Assembly (NCBI GenBank): GCA_023374045.1 | Contig: CM041777.1 | Coordinates: forward strand, 84,252,300-84,316,299 | From: Limonium bicolor | Taxonomy: Eukaryota > Streptophyta > Magnoliopsida > Caryophyllales > Plumbaginaceae | DNA: 64,000 nt | Direction of reading: 5' to 3' | Part shown: piece after piece, positions 11,610-24,125 of the stretch | Position numbering within the stretch: position 1 is the stretch's first letter | Layout of the letters: each line of letters opens with the position of its first letter | The notes under the pieces: model-generated | The model's database searches: none | The model's input: only the letters and a program-made list of their open reading frames with translations | What the model was told of the DNA's origin: nothing | Made by a program: the position numbers and the translations under genes

Positions 11610-12885
11610 TGTGATAAACAAAAGCAGTAAGAAATCTAAACAGCAAGAAAAGAGAACAACAGGACACACCAAAACCCGAAACCGATCGAGCAGCATGTTC
11701 TATTTGAACATATTCTTGCACATAGTTAATCTATGAGAACCAAAGCATTAAAACATCCAAACATGGCAAATGATAACATTAAATAGTACAACATAAACCT
11801 AGAAAACAATTACAGAAAAATTGGTAAATTTGAACATGTCCGGATCCACGTCCGGGTCAACTTAGCCGGACGCAGATCCGGATGCACCTATAAACCCTAA
11901 AAATCGCGCCGCTAACACAGACTTTCGATTTCACAGATAATTCATCCTAAACTCACTAACTTCACAGAAAAGCCCATTTTGTCGTATCTCAACAACAATT
12001 CGACATCAAACCACAAAATAACTACCAAAGCTAATGAAAATGACGGAACATAATTCGAATTGGTAAATCGAAAAAAAAACCTGTTTGGTTTGTGGTTTTT
12101 GGCGGTGAATGAGAAAGGAGAGAGAGGTGGGCGACTGGGCGGTGTTGAATTCGTCTGGCGGCGCGGCGGCGTTGGAACGGGCGGTGGTGGTGGTGGTAGG
12201 GGGGCCGTAGTGGAGGTGGCGAAAATGAGGAAGATTAGGGATGGAGGCGTGTGTTCCGTGGGAGTTTGGTTCGTGGTCGATGGAGGAAGAAGAGAGAAGA
12301 AAAGAAGAAAAAGAATTAAAAAGATGTGGCCCGCGAGTGAGTCACGTCCGGATGTAACGTCCGGATCCGGACAAGTTTAGGCTTTCGCGACCGGATTTGT
12401 GTCCGGCTAAGTTTAGCCGGACGCGTTGAACTTTCTCTTTTTTTATTTTAAATTAAAAACTACTACTCTAAAACACCTCCTTGGTTTAAAATAAAAAGGA
12501 ACTATTACTAAATCAAGCAAAAATGAAATAAACACAAGAAATGCAAAAAATAAATAGCAAGAGTGTTAAAGGACTCCCTGATCCGTGGTGAACACTGCCA
12601 TGATATTTCCCACACTTGAGTTCAGTTTAGCATTACAATGAAGTACCTGAAAGATTAAATCTGCAAAACCAGAAGAACTCAAGTGGAACCAGGCAGAGTT
12701 ATTTATTGAAGTAGGGGAGTCGGGGCTCGTGCTGTAAAATAGTAAAATGTGAAAAATGCAAAGAGATAGAGATTAAAGAAAATTATTTCCAACAAAAAGA
12801 AAGTGTAAAAGAGATTTTATACTGGTGGGTTGCCTCCCACCAAGCTGCCCATCTTTTCGGTCTTTGGCTAGACCGTTCAATTGTG
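11610..12885 (-). other. Element A non-coding region between integrase and the extra ORF
   Basis: AT-rich DNA with two clusters of GTCCG/CGGAC repeats (11838-11885 and 12345-12425) of the kind found in the LTR. A fourth CCCACACTTGAG purine-tract-like motif occurs at about 12608-12622. The glycine-rich plus-strand open frame at 12060-12380 looks like chance coding of GC-rich DNA. Confidence 0.5.
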
Positions 12886-12888
12886 TAC

Positions 12889-15800
12889 TCAGCATGGCGG
12901 GTTGTAAACAGTGATCACCGAGTGAACTTCGGCACTGTTACTACTCAAATAATGTTTTAGCTGGGATCCGTTGACTTTGAATGTCTCACCTTCTGTGTTG
13001 ATTAGATCAATGGCTCCATAAGGTGAGACACTTGTCACTGTGAATGGGCCGGACCAACGAGATTTTAACTTTCCTGGGAATAGTTTCAGGCGGGAGTTGA
13101 ATAGAAGAACCTTATCCCCCACGTGAAACTCACGCTTGACCAACAGCTTATCATGCCACCTCTTCGTCTTCTCCTTATAAATCTTGGCGTTTTCATAAGC
13201 TGCCTCTCTAAACTCCTCCAGATCACACAGTTGTAGCTTACGCTTCTCACCAGCCTTTTGGAGATCAAAATTCAATGCCTTGAGTGCCCAAAAAGACTTG
13301 TGCTCCAGCTCCACAGGTAAGTGACACGCCTTGCCATAGACCAACTTGTATGGAGACATACCTAAAGGTGTTTTAAAGGCAGTGCGGTATGCCCACAAGG
13401 CGTCATCTAGCTTAAGGGACCAGTCTCGCCTCGAGGATGTAACCGATTTCTGGAGGATCCACTTAAGTTCCCTGTTGGTGATCTCGGCTTGCCGTTCGTC
13501 TGTGGATGATACGGTAGAGAAACCTTATGCCGGACACCATACTTCTGCAGAAGAGCTTCAAACTGTTTGTTGCAGAAGTGTGTGCCTCCGTCACTAATGA
13601 TTGCTCGGGACACCAAAACGGGTAAAGATATTCCTCTTTAAAAACTTAAGCACCACTCTTGCATCATTGGTAGGTGCTGCTATCGCTTCAGCCCACTTGG
13701 TGACATAATCTACTGCTACCAAGATTAGAGGTTACCTTGAGATGATGGAAACGGGCATGAAATCAATGCCCCAAAGATCGAACGGCTCAACCTCCAAGAT
13801 CGAATTCAATGGCATCTCGTGACGTCTGGATAAATTCCCCTGCCTCTGACATTGGTCACATGTGGAAACAAACTGATAGCAGTCCTTGTTCAAGTTCTTC
13901 CAGAAGAAGCCAGCCTCCAAAACTTTCGCGGCTGTCCTAGCCGGACCAAAATGACCCCTGCTTCTCTAGAATGGCAATGCATCAGGATGTCTCTAGCTTC
14001 ATTCTCAGATACACAACGACGAATCATACCATCTGCACAGACCTTAAACAGAAACGGGTCGTCCCAAAGGTAATGCTTGACCGTGGAGAAGAACTTCTTC
14101 TTCTGCTGATATGACAACTCTGGAGGAACGATGCCCTTGGCTAGGTAGTTTGCAATATCAGCATACCAAGGGTCCGTGGAATGACCGATCATGTAGACAT
14201 ACTCATCAGGGAAATACTCATTGATCAGCCTGCCATCATCTGGAACTTCCATACGGGATAAGTGATCCGCTACTCCGTTTTGCGCTCCAGGTTTGTCTCT
14301 AATCTCAATGTCAAATTCCTGCAAAAGCAAAATCCATCTGATCAAACGAGGTTTAGCGTCAACCTTTCCAAAAGAGATACCTGAGAGCGGAATGGTCAGT
14401 GTGCACGATGACTTTGCTGCCAATAATGTACGGTCAAAACTTATCACAAGCAAAGACAATTGCCAGCAGCTCCTTCTCCGTTGTTGGGTAGTTCTTCTGC
14501 GCCTCATTCATAGTCTTACTAGCATAGTAGACTATCCTCAATACCTTGTCATGCCTCTGACCCAAAGCTGCTCCCAATGCGTAATCGCTGGCATCACACA
14601 TAATCTCGAAAGGCAACGACCAATCAGGAGCAACAATAATAGGTGCAGAAACCAACTTAGCTTTAAGCAAATTAAACGCATCTAAGCACTCTTTTGTAAA
14701 CTCAAATTTAGCATCCTTAAGTAATAAATCGCAAAGAGGCTTAGAGATCTTAGAAAAATCCTTAACAAAACGCCTATAAAAACCTGCGTGACCGAGAAAG
14801 CTTCGGACATCCTTTACCGATGATGGTGGTGGCAGCTGCTCTATTACTTCACCTTTGATTTGTCTACCTCGATCCCTTTCTTAGAAATCTTATGTCCGAG
14901 CACGATGCCTTCCTGCACCATGAAGTGGCACTTCTCCCAATTGAGCACCAAATTAGTTTCCTTGCATCTAGCTAAGATTAAATCCAAGTTTCTCAAACAT
15001 GAATCAAAAGTCGGTCCAAAGACAGAAAAATCATCCATAAAGATTTCGATGCACTTTTCAATAAAATCAGCAAAGATAGCAGTCATGCAGTTGAAATGTA
15101 GCTGGTGCATTACACAAACCAAAGGGCATGCGTCGATAAGCATAAGTACCATACGGACATGTAAAAGTGGTTTTCTCTTGGTCTTCCTTAGCAATTGGAA
15201 TCTGAAAATAACCGGAGTAACCATCTCTAAGAAACAATAATATTCTTGTCCTGCAAGCCTCTCTAGCATCTGGTCAATAAAGGGAAGGGGGAAATGGTCT
15301 TTCCTAGTGGCGGCATTTAATTTCCTATAATCAATGCAAACTCTATGCCCGGTAATAGTACGCTGAGGAATTAATTCACCTTTATCATTAGGCACCACAG
15401 TTAAACCTCCTTTCTTAGGTACTACCTGTGTAGGACTTACCCATTCGCTGTCAGAAAGGGTAGATGATACCTGCATCCAAGAGCTTGATAACCTCCTTCT
15501 TAACCACCTCTTTCATGTGCGGGTTCAGTCTTCGCTGAGGCTGTCTCGTTGGTTTGTAATTCTCCTCAAGGTAAATGCGGTGAGTGCAAAACGTAGGGGC
15601 AATGCCTTTGATATCAGCAATGGACCACCCTAGTGCCTCTTTGTTCCTCTTTAGAACCTGCAACAAGGCTTCCTCCTGTTCATTGGTTAAACTATTAGAA
15701 ATAATGACAGGCAAATCAGATGGAGGAACTAAGAAAGCATATTTAAGGTGACTAGGAAGAGGTTTAATTTCAAGGGGAGGTGGTGAGTCCACAGAAGGAG

Positions 15801-16859
15801 CTAGCGTCTTTGGAACTCGGTCCAGCGGTTCCTCTTCGATTCTGTGGTTCTTCCTATATGGCCTCCCAGCAGCAAGCTGAAATGCTGCATCAGAAACCTC
15901 AGAATCATCATGAGTTGTTTCTATGGATTCTACCAAGCACTTCTCCAATGCATCCAGCTCCGTGGGGCTGTAAGAATAGTCCTGCATCAAGGTATCAATA
16001 CAATCTAAACTGAAACAAGCATGAACATCAGAAGGGTGGGTAGTAGCCTTGGTCATATCAAATACAAGCTGCTCATCATGTAACCGCAGTATAATCTTCC
16101 CTCCTTCAACATCAATGAGGGTCCTTGCTGTACGCATGAATGGTCGACCTAAGATAAGTGGTACTACCTTGTCCTCCTCCATGTCTAAAATAACAAAGTC
16201 AGCAGGGAAAGCAAAAGTACCAACCGAAACAATTAAATCCCTTACCACCCCTTTAGGTAGGATGATTGACCTATCAGCTAATTGCAGAGTAATTCGGGTA
16301 GGTTCACATTCTCCTAAACCAAGCTTCAAATACATTGATAAGGGCATTAAATTAATACTCGCACCTAAGTCACATAAACCCTTACCACACTCACATTACC
16401 TATCGCGCAAGGTATGACCGGAGTACCTGGATCATCAAGCTTAGGTGGAAGCTTCTTCGAAAGGACGGCTGAAACGCTCTCTGTAAGCTGCACAGTATCC
16501 TTCTCCACTAAAGACCGTCTATTGGACAGGATGTCCTTCATGAACTTCGCATATATCGGCATCTGCTTCAACGCTTCAGAAAAAGGAATGTTAATGGTTA
16601 GTTTCTTAAAGATACTTAAGAACTTACCAAACTGCTCATCCAGGTCTCTCTTCTTCAACCGGTTTGGAAAAGGAACTGGTGCTTCATCAACTGTGCGGCG
16701 TGGAGGTGTGGAAATCTTAGGAGTCTTGCTAATCGTCACCTCCTCTTCAACTGGTTCCTCCTGAGAACCTGCTGGTGCAGTTTCTTCATTTCGCTCAACA
16801 TTAGGAAGAGGAGCTTCAGCTTCAAGGATCACCGGGTCAAGCTGTGTACCACTCCTCAA
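12889..16859 (-). CDS. Element A pol: protease, reverse transcriptase, RNase H, integrase (broken frames)
   Basis: In order on the minus strand: a pre-protease segment ([20 protein letters not shown]); a protease with [10 protein letters not shown] as the aspartic site, split by a frame break near 16365-16380; RT (about 15540-14844) with [20 protein letters not shown] and the catalytic IFMDDF (MDD at 15030-15038); RNase H (about 14670-14290) with CDASDY and [11 protein letters not shown]; and integrase (about 14100-12889) with HCHS...CDQC zinc residues, [17 protein letters not shown] and a [19 protein letters not shown] tail. PR-RT-RH-IN order and these motifs are those of Athila Ty3/gypsy elements. 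The domains lie in several frames, so single-base indels break the polyprotein. Both catalytic Asp residues of RT appear intact. Confidence 0.9.
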
Positions 16860-18350
16860 CGTGATTGCCTTGGCATGCTCTCTTGGATCTGCTCTGACTG
16901 ACTGGGCAAAGAACCCAAAGGACGCTGAGCCAACTGCTGCGATATCTGAGATAGCTGAGTCTCGATGTTCCTATTGAATGTCCTTTGATCATTGTTGAAG
17001 GTCCTCTGCTCCTGATTGAAAGCTTCCAGCTCATTAAATTTCTTGGTGTTAACCGTGATGAAATCATTCATTCTGGCCAGAACTTCATCCATACTAGAGG
17101 ACGCACCAGCACCCGTATTCTGCACTTGCTGACTCTGTAGTGGCTGCTTCTGATAAGAGGAATTATACTGCTGTTGGGGTCTTTGGTTGTAATTGCTGTT
17201 ACCGCCAGCTTGGTAACGATTCTGCTGCTGAGAATGGTAACCGGGTTGCCTTGATTCCGAAATAATTACCCGGTCTGTTACCAACATAGTTTGCTGCCTC
17301 TTCTTGCGGTGGAACACACTGGCACATGTTAGAACCTCTACCACAATACTCACATTGAGGAAATGAATCAGTGATAGCCGATGCGTTTGATTTGGGTTCA
17401 TTAATGTGCACATCTTCTCAAACTGCTTAGAAATGCTATCCATCTTAGCAGCTAAGAGGGTATTCGAGTCCACCTCATAAATTCCTGCATTCTTCTTTGG
17501 AAAAATCTCAGTAGCCGCTCTAGCACTCCCCATTGGTTAGCTGAGTTGGAAAGAGTTTCCAACAACTCCTTTATCCTGGTGATTGGAAGCTCCATAAGAC
17601 TTCCTCCTGCACAGGTATCAACTAATAGACGGCTCTGGGGTCTAGATCCTTATAAAATGATTGCAATACAACTTCCTCTCCCAGACCATGATGTGGCACT
17701 CTTCTTACAATTCCTTTGAATCGCTCCCATGCTTCAGAGAGAGTTTCACCGCTATACTGTTTGAAGTTCGTGATCTCACCTCTCATTGACAGCATTCGGG
17801 ACGGTGGAAAATACTTTGCTAGGAACGCATTGCCAGCTCACTCCAAGAAGTGATGCTGTTTGGAGATAGGGAGTTCAGCCACTCTGCAGCTCTGTCTCTG
17901 AGTGAAAAAGGAAACAAGGTTAATCTGGCTACCTCTTGAGAAGCTGGTGTTGAACATGCTCCAACCAATCGCAGGAAGGATGTAAGATGAACATTTGGGT
18001 CTTCAGTAACTGTTCCACTGAACTGTGGAGCATTCAGGACCATCGTGACATAATGGGTCTTGAATTGCCACTCTACCCCTCCGGTAGTGCAGGGATTACT
18101 ATTGGTGATGTGAGTCCCTCCACATTCGGACGAGTGTAGTCATTATCCTTCTTTTCCTTCTGATACCGTCCATAATACACTCTTCTTCTGGAACAAAGGT
18201 ATCACCTGGTGAGTCTTTGAAAACACACTTCTGGTTCAACTGTAGACTCCAGTACCAATCCCTGACGACTTCTTCTAGTAAGTCGCTCTATCTCAGGTTC
18301 CAGCTCAAATTCAGGATTTCCTTCAGAACGAGTTTAACCATAAACCAAAA
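16856..18350 (-). CDS. Element A gag (capsid and zinc knuckle), frameshifted
   Basis: 18043-17819 encodes a retrotransposon gag core with TLFPFSLRDRAAEWLNSL. A degenerate zinc knuckle, CEYCGRGSNMCQC, is read at about 17350-17310 in a different frame from its surroundings, with Ser where the usual His stands. A Gln-rich stretch follows (about 17270-17100), then a coiled-coil-like region and QLAQRPLGSLPSQ, a motif common at the end of Athila gags. The knuckle binds RNA in related proteins and the core assembles particles. The N-terminus is not certain; the gag probably starts upstream of 18043. At least two frame breaks are visible. Confidence 0.8.
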
Positions 18351-18550
18351 TCAGATAAACTAGTAATGTAGTTGCAAAGTAAACTTAAATGGGTAAACCA
18401 AATAAACTAGAACCAAAAATAAGAAACAAATGCACAAAGCTAAGAAAATGAACAAAAAAGAAAAAAAAATAAAACAAACAAATAAAGTAAAAAGCAAAAA
18501 TCAAAACCAAATTAAATACCAATATAAAAATTAAACTAAGCAACCGTGCC

Positions 18551-18568
18551 TCCCCGGCAACGGCGCCA
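18551..18568 (-). promoter_or_regulatory. Element A primer-binding site (tRNA-Asp)
   Basis: The plus strand shows 18 bases equal to the 3' end of plant tRNA-Asp including CCA. On the minus strand this gives TGGCGCCGTTGCCGGGGA, six bases inside the 5' LTR edge at 18575. Athila elements commonly use this primer. It sets the element's orientation. Confidence 0.85.
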
Positions 18569-18574
18569 AAAACT

Positions 18575-21331
18575 TGTTGGGTAAAACCTAACGGTAAATT
18601 GTTGTTGGGGGTTTAACCTAACGGCAAGTGTACCGGTCGATTATAGCAAGTTTAAATCTCGGAGTATTCCCTGAGTATCGAACCAAAGGAGGCAGTGTCT
18701 AGTTTAATTTCTACTTACACACAAACAAGAATAAATAAATAACAGGAAATTGGGGGTTTTGTGTGTGATGGTGAATGTGTAAAAGAGTTCAATAACAATA
18801 AATAACAGGTAAATAATTGATTTGGTTTTTTTTCGATAAAGGACATTCCGGTTTACTACTTCTCTCTAGATTTGCAGTTTCTTCTCCTAAGTGATTTCTA
18901 CAGAATTATGAATAAAACCCTAGAATAAGGATAACTCATATTCGGTCTCCCGCTCCACGAATTCTAATTAGCAAAGACCGAATCCTAACTCTCGTTATGA
19001 ATCCACTGTTTACTAATTGCTTTAAGCATAGTCTAGATTAATGGTCAGCTAGTGGTTTAGAGGAATTACCATCTCTATACTAACTGGTTCTTTTCCTTAT
19101 AGTCAATTGATAGCCGCAGTTCTCACTTATAAGCTAACAAACTGATAAACTCAATAATTGATCAGATTAAAAAGTTAGGAATTCATAAGGGAAAAGAACT
19201 TTATTCTAAAGTACTGCAGAAATCACAAAGGTTCAGAAATAATGAATCTAGAGATACATAGTAAACCGAAATAAAAGTGACTACTCAGCCATAGACATAA
19301 TAACAATGCTAGTATAAACAGCATAAGGATAGAGGGATTTAGCAGAAAAACTGATTTTAGAAGTCGTCGCCGATTCTGCAGTGTCCACTCTCGTTTGTGT
19401 CACGTCCGGCTATCTGGGGTCGGACGTCGATCCGGACGCGTCGTCCTGGTCCTGTCCAGATCCAGAAGTCAATCCGGACGCGGCTAAATTGAGCCCATGA
19501 GCAAGTTTCTGTCTGTGAGTGAGGGAGAAGAAGTTACGGAGGAAGATTTATGTGATGGGTTTGGGGGTGGGAGTGTTGAAATTGGAGTCTTCTGAATGGA
19601 GAGGAAAGGTTTATCGTGGATGAGAAGGCAGGATATGGGAGGGGTAGGAGGAGGAGAGCTGGGGCTTATCATAATTCATAGGTTATGATTAATGTTGCGT
19701 TCCTTCGTTCCGCTCCAATGTTGTATACCGATTTCAGATTCATCCTCGGGTTTTATCATTTCTGTTCTGACGTGATCAGACGTCCAGCTTTTGATCTGAA
19801 ACTCCGGGTTCGCGTCTTCCTCTTCCCCTCGGTTTTGTCCTTTTTTTTGCGCCTTTCACATCTTTTGCGTCAATTTCTGGTATCCACCCCCTTTTCCCTG
19901 GATCCCTTTCATGTCTCTCCCCGTTTTCCTTTATCCTATGATGTAAACCATCTTTTCTTTTTTTCTATAGTAGCATATAAAATCATCATTTTATTATCCA
20001 ACATCCCTCTTATGCCCATTTTCATTATAGTCTAACTCTTCCTACTATATGTCCACTTATCAGTATCTCGACGCCTATCCATTCTTGTCCGCCGCAATCT
20101 GGTGATTCCTCAGCTTCCCTCCCATTAATTTATTTTTTCGTACCCTTATCTCCGCGCGCCGTTGCGCCGTATATTAGGGCTCGTTTATCGTGTCCCTTTC
20201 CCCTCTTCCTATTTTGTACTGTTCCCCATTCCTCACACGTAAGACATGTTGTTTTGGGTATTTGAACACGCTACCGGGTTGTGATGTACCATCATTCCTC
20301 TTAAGATGTACCGGTCCGTTCCAAGGTCTCCTGACTAAGTCACACATAATCTCAGTCGCTAAAGAAACACTGGTTTTCATTTTGGGTCATACTAAACGCT
20401 TTCCGTGTTGAATTGATTTCACGCACTATAGTGTTGTCCGGGTCTACATATTGTCTATTCACCAGTCCGAACCTAGACGTCGCTTGCCTTAGTTTTACAT
20501 GATTACATCCTCCGTGGTTTTTTCCGTTATTCTCTTTCGCATATTAACTTTTGCCTACTTGTCAGCTCTCCTTACTTCAATGGTATGATTTGGTTTATTC
20601 AAGCTACATATCACTTTGGAGCGCTACTATTTTCTAGTTTATCAGTCACTCTAATTTATAACAAAGCATGAACATACTATAGAAAAGAATCACCTGGACC
20701 CAATGGAGGAAATCATTGATGAAATTTTGATTGGAATGACGATGGATAGGAAGTGTGATGTTTAGACAGCGTCTGGTCTGAAATGGCAGCAAGAGCATTA
20801 AGATGTTAGAAATCACAGGTTAGTGAATTATGTACGACATGGACATAGGTTTAACTTTTTAGTATGTTAATTAATGATGTGGTATGCTAAACGCGGCTGA
20901 TAATTGCGCCAAAGCTCGACAGCGCATGCGTTTTATCTTTTCATTTTTGACGTCCGATCAGACGTGACAGCTTTGGATTGAAATCTGTTCATCTTTGTCC
21001 GGATCGGACAAGACACAGAACCTTCGGATCTGGGATGTCACGGCTTGTCGATCGGACATGTGATGTCGGATGCGTCCGACATCTTGACCCGGACGTGACC
21101 AATCTTTGCCTCTTTTTCCGGATTTGTTCCACATTGTTGCGTTGTGACATCCTTATGAGTAAGATCTTCATTTTTGGTTTTTTTCCTATATTTAGCAGAT
21201 TAAAATGCATCAGTTTATATCAAAGCATCAATCTTAGGAACACACACATAATAAGTGGGAAACATTGCCTGAATTGTTATAGATTATAAGGTAATTAGAC
21301 CCTAAAAAGCCTATATGTTTCACACTTATCA
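18575..21331 (-). repeat. Element A 5' LTR, enlarged by an irregular internal segment
   Basis: 2.76 kb against 1.69 kb for the 3' LTR. The first 0.9 kb and the end near 21331 match the other LTR. Between about 19500 and 20745 there is extra sequence, part of which (about 19690-20060) looks like a decayed second copy of the LTR's distal half. In the distal 600 bases many GTCCGGATCCGGAC palindromes have lost a few bases each. The possible TATA sequence of the 3' copy is not preserved here. Confidence 0.8.
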
Positions 21332-22797
21332 GTATGCTATGCACGCATACTGCATTTTATGTACGGGCAAACAAAGCTGCAGCTGGGTGATCTCTTTTTT
21401 TTTACGTGCAAGGTGCTGCACATTCAAGTGCATGGCTGCGATGTTTTATGTGCATATGCAATCTCTCGCGCGTACTAATACTTGCATGTATATTAGGGAT
21501 GACAATGGGTCGGGTTTGGGTCGGGTGGACTATCACCCGCACCCGTCACCCGTCTTCACCCGCTCCACCCATACCCGACCCGTCACCCGTTATGTATCAC
21601 CCATCACTCGTTTCACCCATCACCCGCGGGTGAAGCGGGTGAACCCGTTTACCTGTTTGTTTTTCTTTTTCCTTGATCGCCAGTTAGGTTTGTAAATTAC
21701 TGTGAGTGCAGAGAAAATAGAGGCAGAGCATATATGTTCTATGTACAACAGTTAGGGTTGCAAAATTTACTTCAGAGAAAAGAATGAAATATTGCACAGA
21801 GCATGTACGTTCCATGTTCGCCAAGTATGGTTGCAAAATTATCGTGATGAAGAGAGAAAATAGAGGTGCAGAGCATGTATGTTCAATGTTCGCCGGTTAG
21901 GATTGCGAAATTACCTTTAGTGAAGAGCGTGAAAAAACTTCGCAGAGCATGTAAGTTATTTATTTTTCAGTTAGGGTTTCAAAAGTACCGAGAGTGAAGA
22001 AAGAAAATAGAGGCACAGAGCATCTATGTTCCATGTTTTCCAGTTAGGGTTGAAATTACCTTCAGTAAAGAGAATTAAAAACTACACACAACAAGTATGT
22101 TAGGGTAGTAAAATTACCGAGAGTGGTGAGAATAAAGAATGGCGCAGTCACCTAGAGCATGAATGTTCCTTGTTCACTAGTAGGGTTAAAAAATCGTGAG
22201 TGAAGGAGAATGAATAATAAGTAACAATTTAACAAATAATATATATATATAAAAAAATCTATGCGGGTGAACGGGTCGGGTGATGGGTGAAAAATGTTCA
22301 CCCATCACCCGACCCGCACCCGTACCCATTCCACCCGTCCCCCGTTTTTCACCCGTTTTATGCGGGTTTTTCACCCGGTTTAGCGGGTCGGGTGACCGGG
22401 TGAAATGGGTACCCACGAACCCATTGCCATCCCTAATGTATATGCATGGACATCACGTGGGCATGCTGGAAGGAAATTGGTGCTTCCTTACATGCTAATT
22501 TCAACCGACCAGCCCAATATTTGGAGTCACGTGCATGGCTGAATTTGTACGTGAGAATAAAGAGCAAGCTGGCAGGCTGCTTGCTTGCACCTGCCTGCTT
22601 GCTTGCTTGCACCAAGCTTGCCTGCTTGCTTAGATGGTAAACAATATCGATTTGGAGCATTTTCCTAAAATATAATAAAAATATGTAAGTTCACTAATGT
22701 AAATAAAATACTCTATAAAGTGGTGAAACTATGTCATAAATTAAGTAAAATGCATGCAAGAATAACCCTTAAAAGTATATATTTTCATCACTTATCA
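21332..22797 (-). repeat. Element D 3' LTR, inner part
   Basis: Continuation of D's 3' LTR after element A, starting with the second GTATG and ending in CACTTATCA just before the purine tract. It is further interrupted by a hAT-type element. A (TTGC)n-like tract occurs at about 22575-22630. Confidence 0.8.
21494..22435. mobile_element. Non-autonomous hAT-type element with internal tandem repeats
   Basis: Terminal inverted repeats begin TAGGGATGACAATGGGT on the left and end ACCCATTGCCATCCCTA on the right. The element is bounded by the 8-bp duplication ATGTATAT (21486-21493 and 22436-22443). An 8-bp duplication with TAGGG-type ends points to the hAT superfamily. Both ends are packed with GGGTGA/TCACCC motifs that can pair with each other over about 150 bases. 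The middle (about 21680-22200) holds roughly seven degenerate units of 60-70 bp with GCAGAGCATGTATGTTC. There is no transposase. Confidence 0.85.
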
Positions 22798-24120
22798 ACT
22801 CCCCCACACTTATCTTTTTGCTTGTCCTCAAGCAAAACTTGGAACCCACCAGAGGGAGAAATATTTAAAGTAAGCAAATGTTTAAATGAATTCTTGGATT
22901 TGAGTGAACAAAATGGTGGAAAACTTATGAGGAGTGTGAACCAACCTTATCGTGGTGACATGGGTGTGCTTCGGGTAAAAATAAAAAGATAGAGTTTCGG
23001 GGTATGATCTAAAGTTCTTCAAAGTTATAAAGATTATGTGACTTGGAGAACTTTTACCTTGGCCAACTTCTCTCAAAAATGGGCATTGAGGAGAAAACAA
23101 AAGGAAAAATAGATGTATGCATTTGTTTCACTATTGCATAAGAGATGAGGAGATCATATTTAGGCATTTTAGTCTTTGCATTAAAGAACACTCAACTCTC
23201 ATTTTGTTGGTTACCAATGGCGTCTCACAAGTCCCCTTTTTAGATTTTCACAAAGAAGCACCCCTTAGAAATCCCTAAGAGAGAAGATAGAAAGAACCCT
23301 TAAGCAATGAAAATTCACCAAGATAAGGTTTTATGGTTGCACCGCATATACATGCTCCACAAGAGAGAATTTTGAGATTTTTTTGATGAAAAATCTCAAG
23401 AATTCAAAGAAAAACTTGCTTACTCCAAATGTAACTCCTCGATGGAAGCAATATAAAAGCATAAGGAGATTGAGCAGTGCACAAAAATAAAAGGTCATCT
23501 CCCCCACACTTAAATGGGACAATGTCCTCATTGTTCAAGGAAGAATAAAAGACCTTTTCGAAGCACTAGCATAGAGTTAACAAAAAATGTGTATAATTTG
23601 TATTGTGTAAAACTAAAAAGAAGGGTGAAACTAGTACTCCCCTGGTAAGGTGCGGATTGCAGACGGGATTCCCTCACACTTGAGAGTGTCCAGGGTCGTT
23701 GAGGCGCAGCCTTCGATTGTTGGAGATGAAGGTCCTTGTAAAAATTTCGGCAAAGCTTCCTTTGAAATTGTTCCTTAATCCATCCCTTTTTCCGAGGGGT
23801 ACACCTGTTTTCAAAATATTCACAACACAAGCAATACCATTTGAGCACAAAAATGCAATTCCGAGGAATGCTCAAAAAGCCCGTTTACTCACAAGAGTTC
23901 AAAAGGTTGTGCAATTTTTAAACTAACGAAAAAGAGATGAAAATAAAATAAAATGAAATGGATCCGGGCTGCCTCCGGGAGAGCTTCCCTTCTTTAACGT
24001 CTTTGGCTAGACGCGGTAAGCATAGATCAAACCTGAGGGTCTCTTAGAATGATGACGCGAGCTTCGACTTTCTCAAGGTTACCTCTCATGTAATGTTTCA
24101 GTCTTGATCCATTCACCATG
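22798..24120 (-). other. Element D 3' non-coding region with polypurine tract and hairpin modules
   Basis: No gene is supported. On the minus strand a perfect 9-bp stem with loop AGGA (22837-22816) precedes AAGTGTGGGGGAGT next to the LTR (22811-22798), the main polypurine tract. A second module lies at 23534-23498 (stem ACAATG/CATTGT, loop AGGA, then TTAAGTGTGGGGGAG), and a third, weaker one at about 23671-23690. Confidence 0.7.
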
Positions 24121-24125
24121 AAGGT

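Larger units (their letters stand above)
6964..21331 (-). mobile_element. Element A: Athila-type Ty3/gypsy retrotransposon, both LTRs present
   Basis: Flanked by the 5-bp duplication GTATG (6959-6963 and 21332-21336). The LTRs end in TG...CA on the plus strand. A primer-binding site matching tRNA-Asp lies at 18551-18568, with gag, protease, RT, RNase H and integrase between 18043 and 12889, then an additional Athila-type ORF (11606-10097). Total length is 14.4 kb, within the range of large Athila elements. Several single-base frame breaks in gag and pol make this copy non-functional as written. Confidence 0.92.

Noticed and set aside
12060..12380. Glycine-rich 106-codon plus-strand frame in element A
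   Set aside because: Antisense to the element, composed of GGT/GGC-rich simple sequence, and not conserved in element D.
12889..16859. Elements A and D as endogenous pararetroviruses
   Set aside because: The gene order PR-RT-RH-integrase, LTRs with target duplications and a tRNA-Asp primer site identify Ty3/gypsy retrotransposons.
20060..20700. Possible short coding remnant (frame 20174-20380, minus) in the 5' LTR of element A
   Set aside because: A weak resemblance to an integrase C-terminus was considered, but no motif is firm enough to support a call.
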